A DNA stretch of 64,000 nucleotides from Chitinophagaceae bacterium (GCA_024103425.1 JAGFIS010000039.1:1-64000), one strand, 5' to 3'; shown: positions 32,883-42,350, counted from the stretch's first letter. Numbers and translations: made by a program. Notes: generated by a model from the sequence alone, not told the origin.

Positions 32883-35492
32883 TCAGTGAATCTTATTCTT
32901 AATCTCCTGCAGTTTTAGGAGTGCTTCGACAGGTGTCAGCCGGTTGATGTCCACTTCGTTCAGCATCTGCCGGATTTCTTCAAAAGTTTCTGAGTGAACA
33001 TCGAAGATGCTGAGTTGCATTTGAGGTGATGAGATGCCTTTTACTTTATCACTGATAGAAGTTGATTTTGTTTCTTCATCAAGATTACCTTGTTTCTCTT
33101 CCAGTTGGCTCAGGATTTCATTGGCTCTGTTGATCAAGGATGGTGGCATTCCTGCCATCCGGGCTACATGGATACCAAAACTGTGCAGGCTGCCACCCGG
33201 AACCAGCTTGCGTAAGAAGATAATCTGGTTGCCGGCCTCTTTGTTGGAGATGTGATAATTCTTTACGCGAGGTAATTTATTCTCCAACTCGTTGAGTTCA
33301 TGATAGTGTGTGGCAAAAAGTGTCTTTGGTTTGAAGGGAGAATTGTGGAGGAACTCCACGATGCTCCATGCGATGGAGATACCATCGTAAGTGGAAGTAC
33401 CCCTTCCGATTTCATCGAGAAGAATCAGACTCCTGCCGGTGATATTGTTGATGATGCTCGCCGTTTCATTCATCTCCACCATAAATGTACTCTCACCGCT
33501 GCTCAGGTTATCGCTCGCGCCCACACGCGTGAACACTTTGTCGGTTAGAGGTATGGTAGCTTCTTTGGCAGGAACAAAACTACCGATGTGAGCCATGATA
33601 GTGATGAGGGCGGTCTGTCTGAGTAATGCGCTCTTACCGCTCATATTCGGACCGGTAAGGATGATGATCTGCTGAGAATCGGGATTCAATGTCAGATCGT
33701 TTGCTACATATTCTTCGCCCGGAGGAAGGTTTCGCTCAATCACCGGATGGCGCCCGTCTTTGAGTTGAATTTCATAACCATCGTTCAACACGGGTTTGCG
33801 GTAACCGTATTGCAAGGCATTATTGGCAAAACTGCACAGGCAATCGATGATGGCCAGAACGTGCCCGTTGATTTGCATCGGACTGATATAATCCTGCAAT
33901 TCGTTGAGCAGGCTTTCGAAAATTCTCAGTTCGATCGCCAGAATCTTTTCTTCGGCTCCCGTTATCTTCTCTTCGTATTCTTTCAGTTCGGGAGTGATAT
34001 AGCGTTCAGCATTGGTGAGTGTCTGTTTCCTGATCCATGTTTCAGGTACCTTATCCTTATGCGTATTCGTGACTTCAAGGTAGTAACCGAATACATTGTT
34101 GAACCCAATCTTAAGCGATGAGATTCCGGTTGCCAGCGTTTCTTTTTGCTGCAGCTTCGCAAGGTGATCTTTTCCGTGGCGGGCGATGTCGCGCAGTTCG
34201 TCTAATTCTTTATCCACCCCATCGGCGATGACATTGCCTTTGGAAACAATTGCGGGAGGATTGGCAATGATAACTGATCCGATTTTGTCGGCGATGTATT
34301 TGCACTCATTGAGATTATCGCCAAGGCGTTTCAGGTATTCATTCTTAGAGTCAGCCGTCTCGGCCTTGATCTTCCCTGCAAGCTGCAGTCCTTTGGCGAT
34401 TTGTAATACTTCTCTCGGAGAGATCTTCTTCAACGGTACTTTACCCACCAGGCGTTCGATATCGCCGCATTGCTTGATCTGCTGGCTGAGGCTGTTGCGC
34501 AAGTCTGTATTGACAATCAGGAATTCAGTCAGGTCCAGCCGTTCGTTAATTCTGGCAATGTCTGTCAGTGGCATCAGCATCCAGCGTTTCATCAGCCGTG
34601 CTCCCATGGGAGAGACCGTGCTGTCTAATATTTTCAACAACGATTCAGGCCGTTCGGAGGTTGGCAACAGTTCCAGGTTGCGCACCGTGAAGCGGTCCAT
34701 CCACATATGCTCGCCGCGGTCTATCCGCTGAATGGTAGTAATGTGTGCCAGGTTGGGGTGCTCTGTCTCTCGCAGGTAATGTAAGACGGCCCCTGCGGCA
34801 ATAATACCGGTGCTCATCTCTTCAATACCAAATCCTTTCAGGTTGAGTGTGCCGAAGTGTTTCAACAGGGAATCTCTGCCGTATTGCTCGGCAAAAATCC
34901 ACTCGTCGAGTGCATAGGTATAAAAATCGTTACCGTATTTGGTTTTGAAGAACTTCTGTTTATTGCGCTGAAAAATGACTTCTGCAGGCTGCAGGCTTTG
35001 CAGCAGTTTATCCGCGTACTCATTATCGCCTTCGGCAACAAAAAACTCTCCGGTTGAGATATCGAGAAATGCCAGTCCGTTTTCATCTTCATTAAGATAG
35101 ATTCCGCAGAGAAAGTTGTTGTTGTTGTGCTCTAAGAGTTGGTCGTTAGTCGCGACGCCCGGTGTCACCATTTCAGTAACTCCGCGCTTCACTAATCCTT
35201 TAGCAGTTTTCGGATCTTCTAATTGGTCACAAATAGCAACGCGGTATCCTGCTTTTACCAATTTGTGCAGGTAGGTTTCAAGTGCGTGATGAGGAAAACC
35301 TGCGAGTTCGGTAGAAGATGCAGACCCGTTATTTCGTTTAGTCAGCGTGATGCCCAGTATCCGAGAAGCAACGATGGCATCGGCTCCAAAAGTTTCGTAA
35401 AAGTCGCCCACACGGAACAGCAGGATGGCATCAGGATATTTCGCCTTGATTTCATTGTGCTGTTTCATTAATGGAGTACTGTTCTTTGCCAT
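32883..35492 (-). CDS. mutS: DNA mismatch repair protein MutS
   Basis: This 869-residue ATPase recognises mismatches and small loops and starts methyl-independent repair with MutL. The N-terminal mismatch-binding motif GDFYETF (Phe31, Glu33) marks a true MutS1. Connector, lever and clamp domains follow. The ATPase has Walker A GPNMSGKS (about 615-622), the ST-rich SGESTFMVEM and the LLDEIGRGTSTYDG Walker B/D-loop. The C-terminal helix-turn-helix is present. The gene is intact, monocistronic, and divergent from the TrmH-like gene. Confidence 0.97.
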   Translation of the reverse strand: MAKNSTPLMKQHNEIKAKYPDAILLFRVGDFYETFGADAIVASRILGITLTKRNNGSASSTELAGFPHHALETYLHKLVKAGYRVAICDQLEDPKTAKGLVKRGVTEMVTPGVATNDQLLEHNNNNFLCGIYLNEDENGLAFLDISTGEFFVAEGDNEYADKLLQSLQPAEVIFQRNKQKFFKTKYGNDFYTYALDEWIFAEQYGRDSLLKHFGTLNLKGFGIEEMSTGIIAAGAVLHYLRETEHPNLAHITTIQRIDRGEHMWMDRFTVRNLELLPTSERPESLLKILDSTVSPMGARLMKRWMLMPLTDIARINERLDLTEFLIVNTDLRNSLSQQIKQCGDIERLVGKVPLKKISPREVLQIAKGLQLAGKIKAETADSKNEYLKRLGDNLNECKYIADKIGSVIIANPPAIVSKGNVIADGVDKELDELRDIARHGKDHLAKLQQKETLATGISSLKIGFNNVFGYYLEVTNTHKDKVPETWIRKQTLTNAERYITPELKEYEEKITGAEEKILAIELRIFESLLNELQDYISPMQINGHVLAIIDCLCSFANNALQYGYRKPVLNDGYEIQLKDGRHPVIERNLPPGEEYVANDLTLNPDSQQIIILTGPNMSGKSALLRQTALITIMAHIGSFVPAKEATIPLTDKVFTRVGASDNLSSGESTFMVEMNETASIINNITGRSLILLDEIGRGTSTYDGISIAWSIVEFLHNSPFKPKTLFATHYHELNELENKLPRVKNYHISNKEAGNQIIFLRKLVPGGSLHSFGIHVARMAGMPPSLINRANEILSQLEEKQGNLDEETKSTSISDKVKGISSPQMQLSIFDVHSETFEEIRQMLNEVDINRLTPVEALLKLQEIKNKIH

Positions 35493-35540
35493 GGAGGATG
35501 TTACGAATTGCTTAAGATAAACATTCTAGATTCAATGGGC

Positions 35541-35548
35541 TAATTTTG
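35541..35548 (+). promoter_or_regulatory. -7 promoter box for trmH-like/ruvX
   Basis: TAATTTTG matches TAnnTTTG exactly. Transcription should begin near 35555, ruling out an upstream TTG start at 35546 and favouring the ATG at 35567. Confidence 0.6.
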
Positions 35549-35566
35549 CAAATTAATACCGTTTTG

Positions 35567-36118
35567 ATGAGAAAACTGAGCATGGACGAACTGAACCGTA
35601 AATCTTTAAGTGAATTTTCTGAATCAGAGAAATTTCCGGTGGCAGCAGTTCTGGAGAATATAAGAAGTGCCTATAATGTGGGCAGTGTTTTTCGCACTGC
35701 GGATGCCTTTATGCTGAAGGAAATCATACTAATCGGCTATACAGCCCATCCGCCACACAAACAAATTATGAAGACAGCCCTTGGAGCGGAAGAATCCGTT
35801 ACATGGAAGCACTTTAAAACCAGCAGGGAGGCTTTGGAATACCTGAAAGAGGAAGGTTATTTTCTTTTTGGGGTAGAGCAAACCGATGAGAGTGTGATGC
35901 TTCAGGACCTGGGGGAATATATGAACCGTCCGGTGGCTTTTATCTTCGGGAATGAAGTGACCGGTGTAGAACTCGAAACGCTGAAGGCCTGCGACAGGCT
36001 TCTCGAAATTCCTCAGTTTGGTACGAAACATTCTTTAAATATTTCTGTAGCGGCAGGTACAGTGCTTTGGGAGGCGATCAGGAATGTTCCCGCTTTTGCT
36101 CAATTACAAAAAGGTTGA
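35567..36118 (+). CDS. TrmH/SpoU-family RNA 2'-O-methyltransferase
   Basis: This 183-residue SPOUT-fold enzyme methylates ribose in tRNA or rRNA using SAM. The three SpoU motifs are visible: NIRSAYNVGSVFRTADA, AFIFGNEVTGVELE and KHSLNISVAAGTVLWEA. The start at ATG 35567 is supported by the promoter box overlapping the more upstream TTG; ATG 35582 (MDELNRKSL) is also possible. It lacks an N-terminal RNA-binding domain, so the target base is unknown. ruvX begins 1 base after its stop. Confidence 0.87.
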   Translation: MRKLSMDELNRKSLSEFSESEKFPVAAVLENIRSAYNVGSVFRTADAFMLKEIILIGYTAHPPHKQIMKTALGAEESVTWKHFKTSREALEYLKEEGYFLFGVEQTDESVMLQDLGEYMNRPVAFIFGNEVTGVELETLKACDRLLEIPQFGTKHSLNISVAAGTVLWEAIRNVPAFAQLQKG

Positions 36119-36119
36119 C

Positions 36120-36533
36120 ATGCCCCGGATTATCTGCATAGATTATGGACTGAAGCGCTGCGGCATTGCCGTAACTGATCCGTTGCAGATTATAGCTACC
36201 GGACTGAAGACCGTTCCTGAAAAAGAGCTGATTCCCTTTCTGAAAGAATACATTCAGATGGAGGAGACAGAAAAAATAATTATCGGACTACCCAAAAATC
36301 TCGACGATAGCGATACTCATGCCACAAAACCCGCACAGAAAGCATTTGAGAAATTGAAAAAGACCTTCCCCGAAATCTCTGTTGAGCAGATAGATGAGCA
36401 GTACAGCTCTAAGAAGGCTGTTCAGGCCATGCACGAGATGGGGATGAAGAAATCGAAGCGTCAGGAGAAAGGGAATATTGATCTGATCGCAGCCACCATG
36501 CTGCTGCAGGATTATATGGGGATTTCAGATTGA
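36120..36533 (+). CDS. ruvX: Putative pre-16S rRNA nuclease / Holliday junction resolvase YqgF
   Basis: This 137-residue RNase H-fold protein (YqgF/RuvX) is essential in many bacteria for maturing the 16S rRNA 5' end, and was originally proposed as a Holliday junction resolvase. Motifs are ICIDYGLKRCGIAVTDPLQ at the N-terminus, IIGLPKNLDDSD and the C-terminal NIDLIAATMLLQDYM. A start at 36084 would run into the upstream gene; ATG 36120 gives the conserved N-terminus and 1-base spacing. Confidence 0.9.
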   Translation: MPRIICIDYGLKRCGIAVTDPLQIIATGLKTVPEKELIPFLKEYIQMEETEKIIIGLPKNLDDSDTHATKPAQKAFEKLKKTFPEISVEQIDEQYSSKKAVQAMHEMGMKKSKRQEKGNIDLIAATMLLQDYMGISD

Positions 36534-36579
36534 ATCATTTATGAAATGAAAAAACAGGTTACGCAAGGAATCTGTAGTA

Positions 36580-37374
36580 TCAGTCGTTTTCCATAGGCTC
36601 ACTCGTTACAGTCATACCCTGTATTTTAGTTCCGGGTTTAAAGTTTGCAATGGTTAGTGAGTTGTCTATTCCTGACATATCAATATCATCGGGGTTGCCC
36701 GTGTAATCTTCTATATCGAGATAGAATTTCACATTGGGATAAGGCTTTAGTAACACCCGGATTGCACCGCCTTCTTCTTCGATCCAACCCACGTAGAAAC
36801 TCAGGCTGCCGAATTTTCTTTGTACTTCGTGTAATGTAGTGCCGACGCCGATTCCTTCTTTGGTCTTGAATCGTGTTGAGTATATTGTAATATAGCTCAC
36901 CCTGTCTTTCCGGTACCATCCGTTGCAGTTGTCTGATGTGACATAGAATACATCAGGGTCATTTTTGTATTTTGTTGATGTGCCGCCTTTTTCAAACAGC
37001 TCTGCTCCGATCGTAATCTCAGGATTTTGGATTGTCTTTACTGATTCTTCTGTTACTATTTTATCACCTGCCAGGAATCCGCCGTCGCAACAACCATCGA
37101 TGCATGATCCATAGCCTTGTATAAATTGAAATGCATAATCTTTGGTGGCGATATCCTGCCAAGCTTTCCCTATTTCAAACAGTCCGACAGAACGGTTGGT
37201 AACCAAAAACCTGGGATCGATACTTTCCTCTGCAGTTGCTGATAACCCTGTTAAATCATTAACAGAGTCCGATGCATGTTGTGTTTCTGTGCCTGTTTTA
37301 CTGCCTGTGTTTTGATTACAGCTATACATCATGGTACCATAAGCAGAGATTAACAAGAGATAGAAAATCTTCAT
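36580..37374 (-). CDS. Putative lipoprotein of unknown function
   Basis: The 264-residue protein has a lipoprotein signal with Cys19 (AYGTMMYSC), then a polar linker and a globular part. The latter has a Cys-rich GSCIDGCCDGG segment and a VGWIEEEGGAIRV beta stretch. I recognise no family. The cysteines could form disulfides or bind metal. The gene is alone between ruvX (convergent) and a repeat-filled gap. Confidence 0.65.
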   Translation of the reverse strand: MKIFYLLLISAYGTMMYSCNQNTGSKTGTETQHASDSVNDLTGLSATAEESIDPRFLVTNRSVGLFEIGKAWQDIATKDYAFQFIQGYGSCIDGCCDGGFLAGDKIVTEESVKTIQNPEITIGAELFEKGGTSTKYKNDPDVFYVTSDNCNGWYRKDRVSYITIYSTRFKTKEGIGVGTTLHEVQRKFGSLSFYVGWIEEEGGAIRVLLKPYPNVKFYLDIEDYTGNPDDIDMSGIDNSLTIANFKPGTKIQGMTVTSEPMEND

Positions 37375-37516
37375 AGCATTTAGTTTTTTTATTCATTGCC
37401 TATTCAGCACATGATTCAACGAATCTTCGTGAGGCGTTTATCAGTGTTCGAAATTCTGATAATTTCTTGAGCAGTAAAAAATTTGTTTTAGATAATATTT
37501 TCTATCGCCACCAAGA

Positions 37517-37580
37517 CCCGAAGGCACGAAGAGACACCAAGTTTAAGTCTATACGGAAAACCTTGAAGGTTATCCCTCAC
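37517..37580. repeat. 64-bp direct repeat, copy 1
   Basis: Identical to 37691-37754, 174 bases downstream. The unit begins CCCGAAGGCACGAAGAGACA and contains a short AACCTTGAAGGTT palindrome. Confidence 0.88.
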
Positions 37581-37690
37581 GCCTAAACGCATAAACAAAT
37601 AAACCACTTCAATCTCATCACTCAACGTTCGTAACTTATAACTATACGGACTAAACCTCTATGTGGTTAATTTTTCTCTCGCCGTCAAGG

Positions 37691-37754
37691 CCCGAAGGCA
37701 CGAAGAGACACCAAGTTTAAGTCTATACGGAAAACCTTGAAGGTTATCCCTCAC
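37691..37754. repeat. 64-bp direct repeat, copy 2
   Basis: Identical to 37517-37580; the preceding 16 bases are also similar between the copies. Confidence 0.88.
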
Positions 37755-37912
37755 TCCTAAACACCTAAACAACTAAACATTATATAGATTGCCACGTCGT
37801 CCTTTCAGGACATCCTCGCAATGACGGTGGATATAAATAAACGCCTAAACGCATAAACAAATAAACCACTTCAATCTCATCACTCATCGTTCATAACTAA
37901 TAACTATATACG

Positions 37913-40585
37913 TTATTTTCTCAAGTTCGCCCTCACCACCAACATCACCTGCGAAGGACGCAACTTGAATCTGGTGATATCAGTTTGAATGGAAGAAACA
38001 ATTACTTGTTGGAATTCTTTGGTGTTGAGAATATTCATCCACCTCAGCTCGATGTCTGTCTTTCTCTTTCCGATGGTGTATCTGTATGATAAATCGAGGA
38101 ATTGATTGAAGAAGTGCTGACCGCTGATGAGGTATTGATTGGCATCGTAAGAAGCGATGAAGCTGCCGATTTTACCGGGACTGACAACGGCCTTCGCGTT
38201 ATGTGTTACAGACCGGCTTTTCGTTTCCGGTCCGGCTCCGAATCGCTTACCTGCACTGTACGACAGGCGGTAACTGGCTACTAACCATGAGAGACTTGCA
38301 TTCTCTATACGGGTATTAAAACTGTTGGATATATTTCTAACCGGGATTTCTTCCTCATTTACGAGACTCAGGGCCTTGCATACAGCATGATTAAAGCCAA
38401 TTTGCCAGCTGGAAGCAGCCTCGGTGAAGTACTTGCTGAACGCAGCACCGATAGTGTTGCTTTGAGTGCGGTTCTCTTTCTCTCTTGCTACGAGAATTTG
38501 CTGACCGTTGCTGTTGATCTCCTGTCCTACGATGACGTTGGAAACAGACTGTGAGAAATTGTATCCGATGTTGGCATCAATATTTCTCAGTACATTTTTA
38601 TAAACAATTCCGGTGTTGGCAAAGCGGCTTTCTCTTACAGCGATCGGTCCGTCGTAAGCAGAGAAGTTCAATCCGGAAAAGACAAATCCCGGATACAGGC
38701 TGCGTACATCAGAGAATGAAAAACCCCGGCCGGCACCTGCATTCCATTTAAACTTGCTGTTGATGGTGTATTGAAAAGACGTGCGTGGTTCAAATGCTAA
38801 CTTACTAAGATGTTTGTCCATTCCGGCATGACTCTCGGTAGCTTTGATATTGTTCTGTGCCAGGGGTAATCCGATGCTCAAAGAAATCTTGGGTGTCTTT
38901 CTGTAAATACTGAGATCGCCACTGGTTTTTAACTTACTGAACCTCAGATCATTAACCCACGGATATGGGTACTGTTTAGCAGAACCGGTTGTAAAAGTGG
39001 TGATATCAGAGGCGAAGTCATCCTGATCATAATTGATTTTCAGTGTAGGCCTGACTTCCCATTTTTTCACAGACAACCCGATAGAGACAGTACCGCTTGC
39101 AGAGAAAGATTTCAGATGTGTATTCTGCAAAAACGAATTGGCGAGCTGCATATCCGGATCAGTAAACTGTAGAGATTGCAGCGAATCAATAGTGTAGTTC
39201 TGCGGGTCGGAAATATAGCTTATAAACGACTGCAGGTTAACCGTATGCTTTTTTTGTTTATCAACAGCAAGCAGGGTGCTTAGGGAGTTCTGAATGTTGT
39301 AAGATTCCCCTTTAACATGCTGCGGTGAGGGCAGGCTGTTAGTGAACAGGTGTGTGTTCTCTCTTGCCTTGTTCCAGGTGAAAATCAGATTGTTTCTGAA
39401 AAAATTATTAAGTGTATTCCTGTTGAAAGTGAGTGTACTCTTCAGCTTTTGCTGATGCGACAGGTCTTCGCTTGAACGGGTATAAGCTATTGTCAGCGGC
39501 TTACCGTCCGGTCCGATGGTAGTGACCGAAGTCTCCCTGTTGCCCGTCAGCGTAAGATCATGATCGGTAAATGTTGTATTGCTTTTGATCTCCCAGTCTT
39601 TCCTGGCCGGAATCAGCACGTTGGCGCTGACTGCATGTGATTGGTTGAACCAGTAGCGTTGCCTGTCTATTTGCCCCGGCGGACTGACACTCGCCGTGCC
39701 GAGGAAGCTTCCTGTTGGTGCTTCCATAGTGAAACCTTCAAAACCTGAAGAGAACATAATCATTCCAAGATCGCCTGCCACATCTTCTCCCGTATTATTC
39801 GATTTGAGGCTGACCAATGCCTGTTGTTTCTTCGTCAACAGCATAGGAGTAATTTTGGCATTCCACAGGAACGGAGATAAGCCCACGCCGGCTGAGCCTG
39901 AGCCTGTGATGCTGACTCCTTTCTTCAGGGTAATATTGACGCCTGCATTTTCTGAAGGAACTTTATCCTTCAGCATCTTGACAGGTTGGTTATTTTGTAT
40001 AATCTCAAACTTATCCACATCACCGTAAGGAATTGAATTGGGGATAATACCATATTGCCCCTGCATCAGGTCACGGCCTTCAACATTGAACTGATTGATG
40101 TCCTTTCCTTGATATTTAATCTTTCCGCTTTCATCTACCTCAACACCCGGCATTTTTTTGATGACGTCTGATAATGTTCTGTCATTCGCATTCGCAAACT
40201 GCTTCACATCATGAACGATAGTATCTCCCTTTTGATACACCATCGGTGGTTTGATGGTGACATTCTCGAGTTCGGTAGGTTTTTCGTTTACACTGAAATC
40301 AACTGTCTGTGATTTGTTATCTATGATTTTAGTTTGCGGCTCATAGTTGATCAGTGAGAACTTAACGCCAACTTTTGGTAAGTCGCTTTTGAAAGTAATC
40401 GTGTAATGGCCTTTTGCATCGACTGTCTTGAACGAAAGAATCTTATTAGTCTCCGGATGCACTATAGTAATGCTGCCATAAGCTACAGGCTTACCGGCTG
40501 CATCGGTAACTTTTCCGCTGACTGTAGTTTGAGTGTATCCCTGTGATGCCAGGAAGATGAAGAAAAATGTAAGCAGTAGACGCAT
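37913..40585 (-). CDS. TonB-dependent receptor-like outer-membrane protein
   Basis: The 890-residue protein has a signal peptide (to about residue 19, ASQGYTQ) and a carboxypeptidase-regulatory-like domain (about 20-105). A plug-like region follows (VIKKMPGVEVDESGKIKYQG, near 140) and then a long beta-barrel of the OMP_b-brl_3 type. It belongs to the Bacteroidota receptors that pair with GLPGLI proteins: the partner gene ends 6 bases upstream and both share one operon. The ligand is unknown. The barrel ends VVRANLRK without the usual terminal aromatic residue. Confidence 0.85.
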   Translation of the reverse strand: MRLLLTFFFIFLASQGYTQTTVSGKVTDAAGKPVAYGSITIVHPETNKILSFKTVDAKGHYTITFKSDLPKVGVKFSLINYEPQTKIIDNKSQTVDFSVNEKPTELENVTIKPPMVYQKGDTIVHDVKQFANANDRTLSDVIKKMPGVEVDESGKIKYQGKDINQFNVEGRDLMQGQYGIIPNSIPYGDVDKFEIIQNNQPVKMLKDKVPSENAGVNITLKKGVSITGSGSAGVGLSPFLWNAKITPMLLTKKQQALVSLKSNNTGEDVAGDLGMIMFSSGFEGFTMEAPTGSFLGTASVSPPGQIDRQRYWFNQSHAVSANVLIPARKDWEIKSNTTFTDHDLTLTGNRETSVTTIGPDGKPLTIAYTRSSEDLSHQQKLKSTLTFNRNTLNNFFRNNLIFTWNKARENTHLFTNSLPSPQHVKGESYNIQNSLSTLLAVDKQKKHTVNLQSFISYISDPQNYTIDSLQSLQFTDPDMQLANSFLQNTHLKSFSASGTVSIGLSVKKWEVRPTLKINYDQDDFASDITTFTTGSAKQYPYPWVNDLRFSKLKTSGDLSIYRKTPKISLSIGLPLAQNNIKATESHAGMDKHLSKLAFEPRTSFQYTINSKFKWNAGAGRGFSFSDVRSLYPGFVFSGLNFSAYDGPIAVRESRFANTGIVYKNVLRNIDANIGYNFSQSVSNVIVGQEINSNGQQILVAREKENRTQSNTIGAAFSKYFTEAASSWQIGFNHAVCKALSLVNEEEIPVRNISNSFNTRIENASLSWLVASYRLSYSAGKRFGAGPETKSRSVTHNAKAVVSPGKIGSFIASYDANQYLISGQHFFNQFLDLSYRYTIGKRKTDIELRWMNILNTKEFQQVIVSSIQTDITRFKLRPSQVMLVVRANLRK

Positions 40586-40591
40586 GGGAGG

Positions 40592-41464
40592 TTAATTCAG
40601 TTCGATTCTGTTGTTATTTTTTCGCATGACTTCCTGCCTTCTTTTTTCTATGTCTTCCATTGTAATCTGATTGCCGTTTTGATCCCGCATATTAACCATG
40701 TTCAGATTAACGCCTGCCGGGAGGGAACCCAGTATGGCTGAGACGGGTTTGTTCAGCACATTTTCTGTCATCCTCACTAAATCGGCTTTGCTGATTTTTT
40801 CTGCTTTAGGTACCGGCTGTTCCTCTATACCTATAGTGCCCACTTCTGTAAGTTCAAACAGACACTGATCTTTACTGTCTTGCATCTTTACGATCAGTCC
40901 GGGTAACCCCATGAATTTATAGGGTCCGTTAGGCACGGGAATATCGGTTGTAAACCATGCTGTCCAATCGCGTCCGCCGTATTGAGTAGTAGCCAACTGG
41001 CAATTATAGCTGGAATAAGTATCTGTGCTGTCGATAATCTCCCAGTCGATAGTCATATCTTCTTTGTAGCCGTACAGGGTACCACCGACAGAACTCTGGT
41101 AGTTGATAGTATTGTCAGGATACTTATAGATTGTATATCCGGTACTCGGAACATTTGCCCTCATCATATTAACCATGCTCCCGCTTCCTGCAAACCGGGC
41201 TTCCATCACTTTAGACAAGCTGTCTATCATCTTATCCATTCTTAGTTTATTGGTGCCGACAAAAGTGGAATGGTCTTTAAATACGTCCAGAAAATACGTT
41301 TCCTTCGATTTCGAGTTTACATCAGAAGTGTCTCTTTGAAAAGTAAATTGATAAATGAAACGATAGCTGCCGGATGACTGGGCTGAGATCAGGTAAGTAT
41401 TGAAGAAAAGAATACCCAGGAACAGCAATGACCTAAACCCTCTCATAAGTTGAAATTTGAACAC
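40592..41464 (-). CDS. GLPGLI family protein
   Basis: The 290-residue exported protein has a signal peptide (to about residue 29, LISAQ) and the family-naming motif GLPGLI at 186-191. It is preceded by AWFTTDIPVPNGPYKFM, exactly as in this Bacteroidota-specific family. The function is unknown. These genes typically precede an outer-membrane barrel receptor, as here, so a periplasmic or surface role with that receptor is likely. The C-terminus is rich in charged residues (KRRQEVMRKNNNRIELN). Confidence 0.92.
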   Translation of the reverse strand: MFKFQLMRGFRSLLFLGILFFNTYLISAQSSGSYRFIYQFTFQRDTSDVNSKSKETYFLDVFKDHSTFVGTNKLRMDKMIDSLSKVMEARFAGSGSMVNMMRANVPSTGYTIYKYPDNTINYQSSVGGTLYGYKEDMTIDWEIIDSTDTYSSYNCQLATTQYGGRDWTAWFTTDIPVPNGPYKFMGLPGLIVKMQDSKDQCLFELTEVGTIGIEEQPVPKAEKISKADLVRMTENVLNKPVSAILGSLPAGVNLNMVNMRDQNGNQITMEDIEKRRQEVMRKNNNRIELN

Positions 41465-41639
41465 GAATAAAAGTAGCCTGAGAATTCTATAGTAAATGCT
41501 AAATGTTACAAAATTAAAAAGCTTGGTTAGGGTAGATGTCTCGATTACATCAAGTTTTTGCCAATTAAGTGCAGTTCTGATATCATTCTGCTGAAATGTT
41601 GGAATAACTTGTTTAATTTGACGGTAGAATTATGATAAT

Positions 41640-42350
41640 ATGAGAAGTGCGATAATTGTTACTCCAGTAAAAGATTCAATGGATTCCACCGAAAAGACCA
41701 TTAGGGCTATTCAGATGTATAATCCCGAAATAGAATATATTGTTTACAATGATTTCAGTAAAGATGAGACATTGGAAAAACTGAATACCCTGTCAGCTGA
41801 GCTCAATTTTAAACTGATAAATCTTGCTGACTTTATCCAAAGCCCTTCCCCCAACTATGATTGGGTACTGCGAGATGCTCAGAAGCGTGCTTTGGAATCT
41901 AACCGCCATTTAATTATTGTGGAATCTGATGTTTTTGTCAGAGATGATTCTATTAGAAAGATGTTGACTTTTGTTGATGAGAACGATAAGGTTGGAATGG
42001 TGGGAGCTATCACGGTAGATGATGATGGGGAAGTTTGTTTCCCTTACTTGAAATTTAAAAATGAGAAAAAGGAGTTGATAGATACTCACAGGAGTTTGAG
42101 TTTTTGCTGTACTCTATTGTCTTATCCGTTTTTGAAGACATACAGTTTTGAAGAATTAGATGCATCTAAAGACTGGTATGATACTTCAATTTCTAAAGAG
42201 TCACTAAAAGCCGGGTTTAAAAATTTTGTCCTCAGGTATGTTCAGGTTGTGCATCATGCTCATGGCAGCAGACCGTGGAAATTATTAAAGTACACAAATC
42301 CGCTGAAGTATTATTGGCAGAAGCTTATTCGAAACAGAGATAGGATTTAA
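41640..42350 (+). CDS. Orphan glycosyltransferase-like protein (GT-A fold, family 2-like)
   Basis: The 236-residue cytosolic protein begins AIIVTPVKDSMDSTEKTIRAI, followed by YIVYNDFSKDETL and a metal-binding-like HLIIVESDVFVRDDSI, the order found in family-2 GT-A enzymes. There is no transmembrane helix. A basic C-terminus (WKLLKYTNPLKYYWQKLIR) could bind membrane or lipid. Base composition looks more AT-rich than its neighbours, and it sits alone between two unrelated operons, so horizontal acquisition is possible. The donor and acceptor are unknown. Confidence 0.7.
   Translation: MRSAIIVTPVKDSMDSTEKTIRAIQMYNPEIEYIVYNDFSKDETLEKLNTLSAELNFKLINLADFIQSPSPNYDWVLRDAQKRALESNRHLIIVESDVFVRDDSIRKMLTFVDENDKVGMVGAITVDDDGEVCFPYLKFKNEKKELIDTHRSLSFCCTLLSYPFLKTYSFEELDASKDWYDTSISKESLKAGFKNFVLRYVQVVHHAHGSRPWKLLKYTNPLKYYWQKLIRNRDRI

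Larger units (their letters stand above)
37375..37912. other. 538-bp intergenic region of direct repeats
   Basis: No gene is visible. About 80 bases at 37501-37580 recur at 37675-37754; the last 64 bases (37517-37580 and 37691-37754) are identical. A second repeat of about 43 bases (37582-37624) recurs at 37842-37884. Heptad units occur at 37582-37645. A hairpin-type element of the ATTGC family lies at 37786-37827. Confidence 0.8.
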
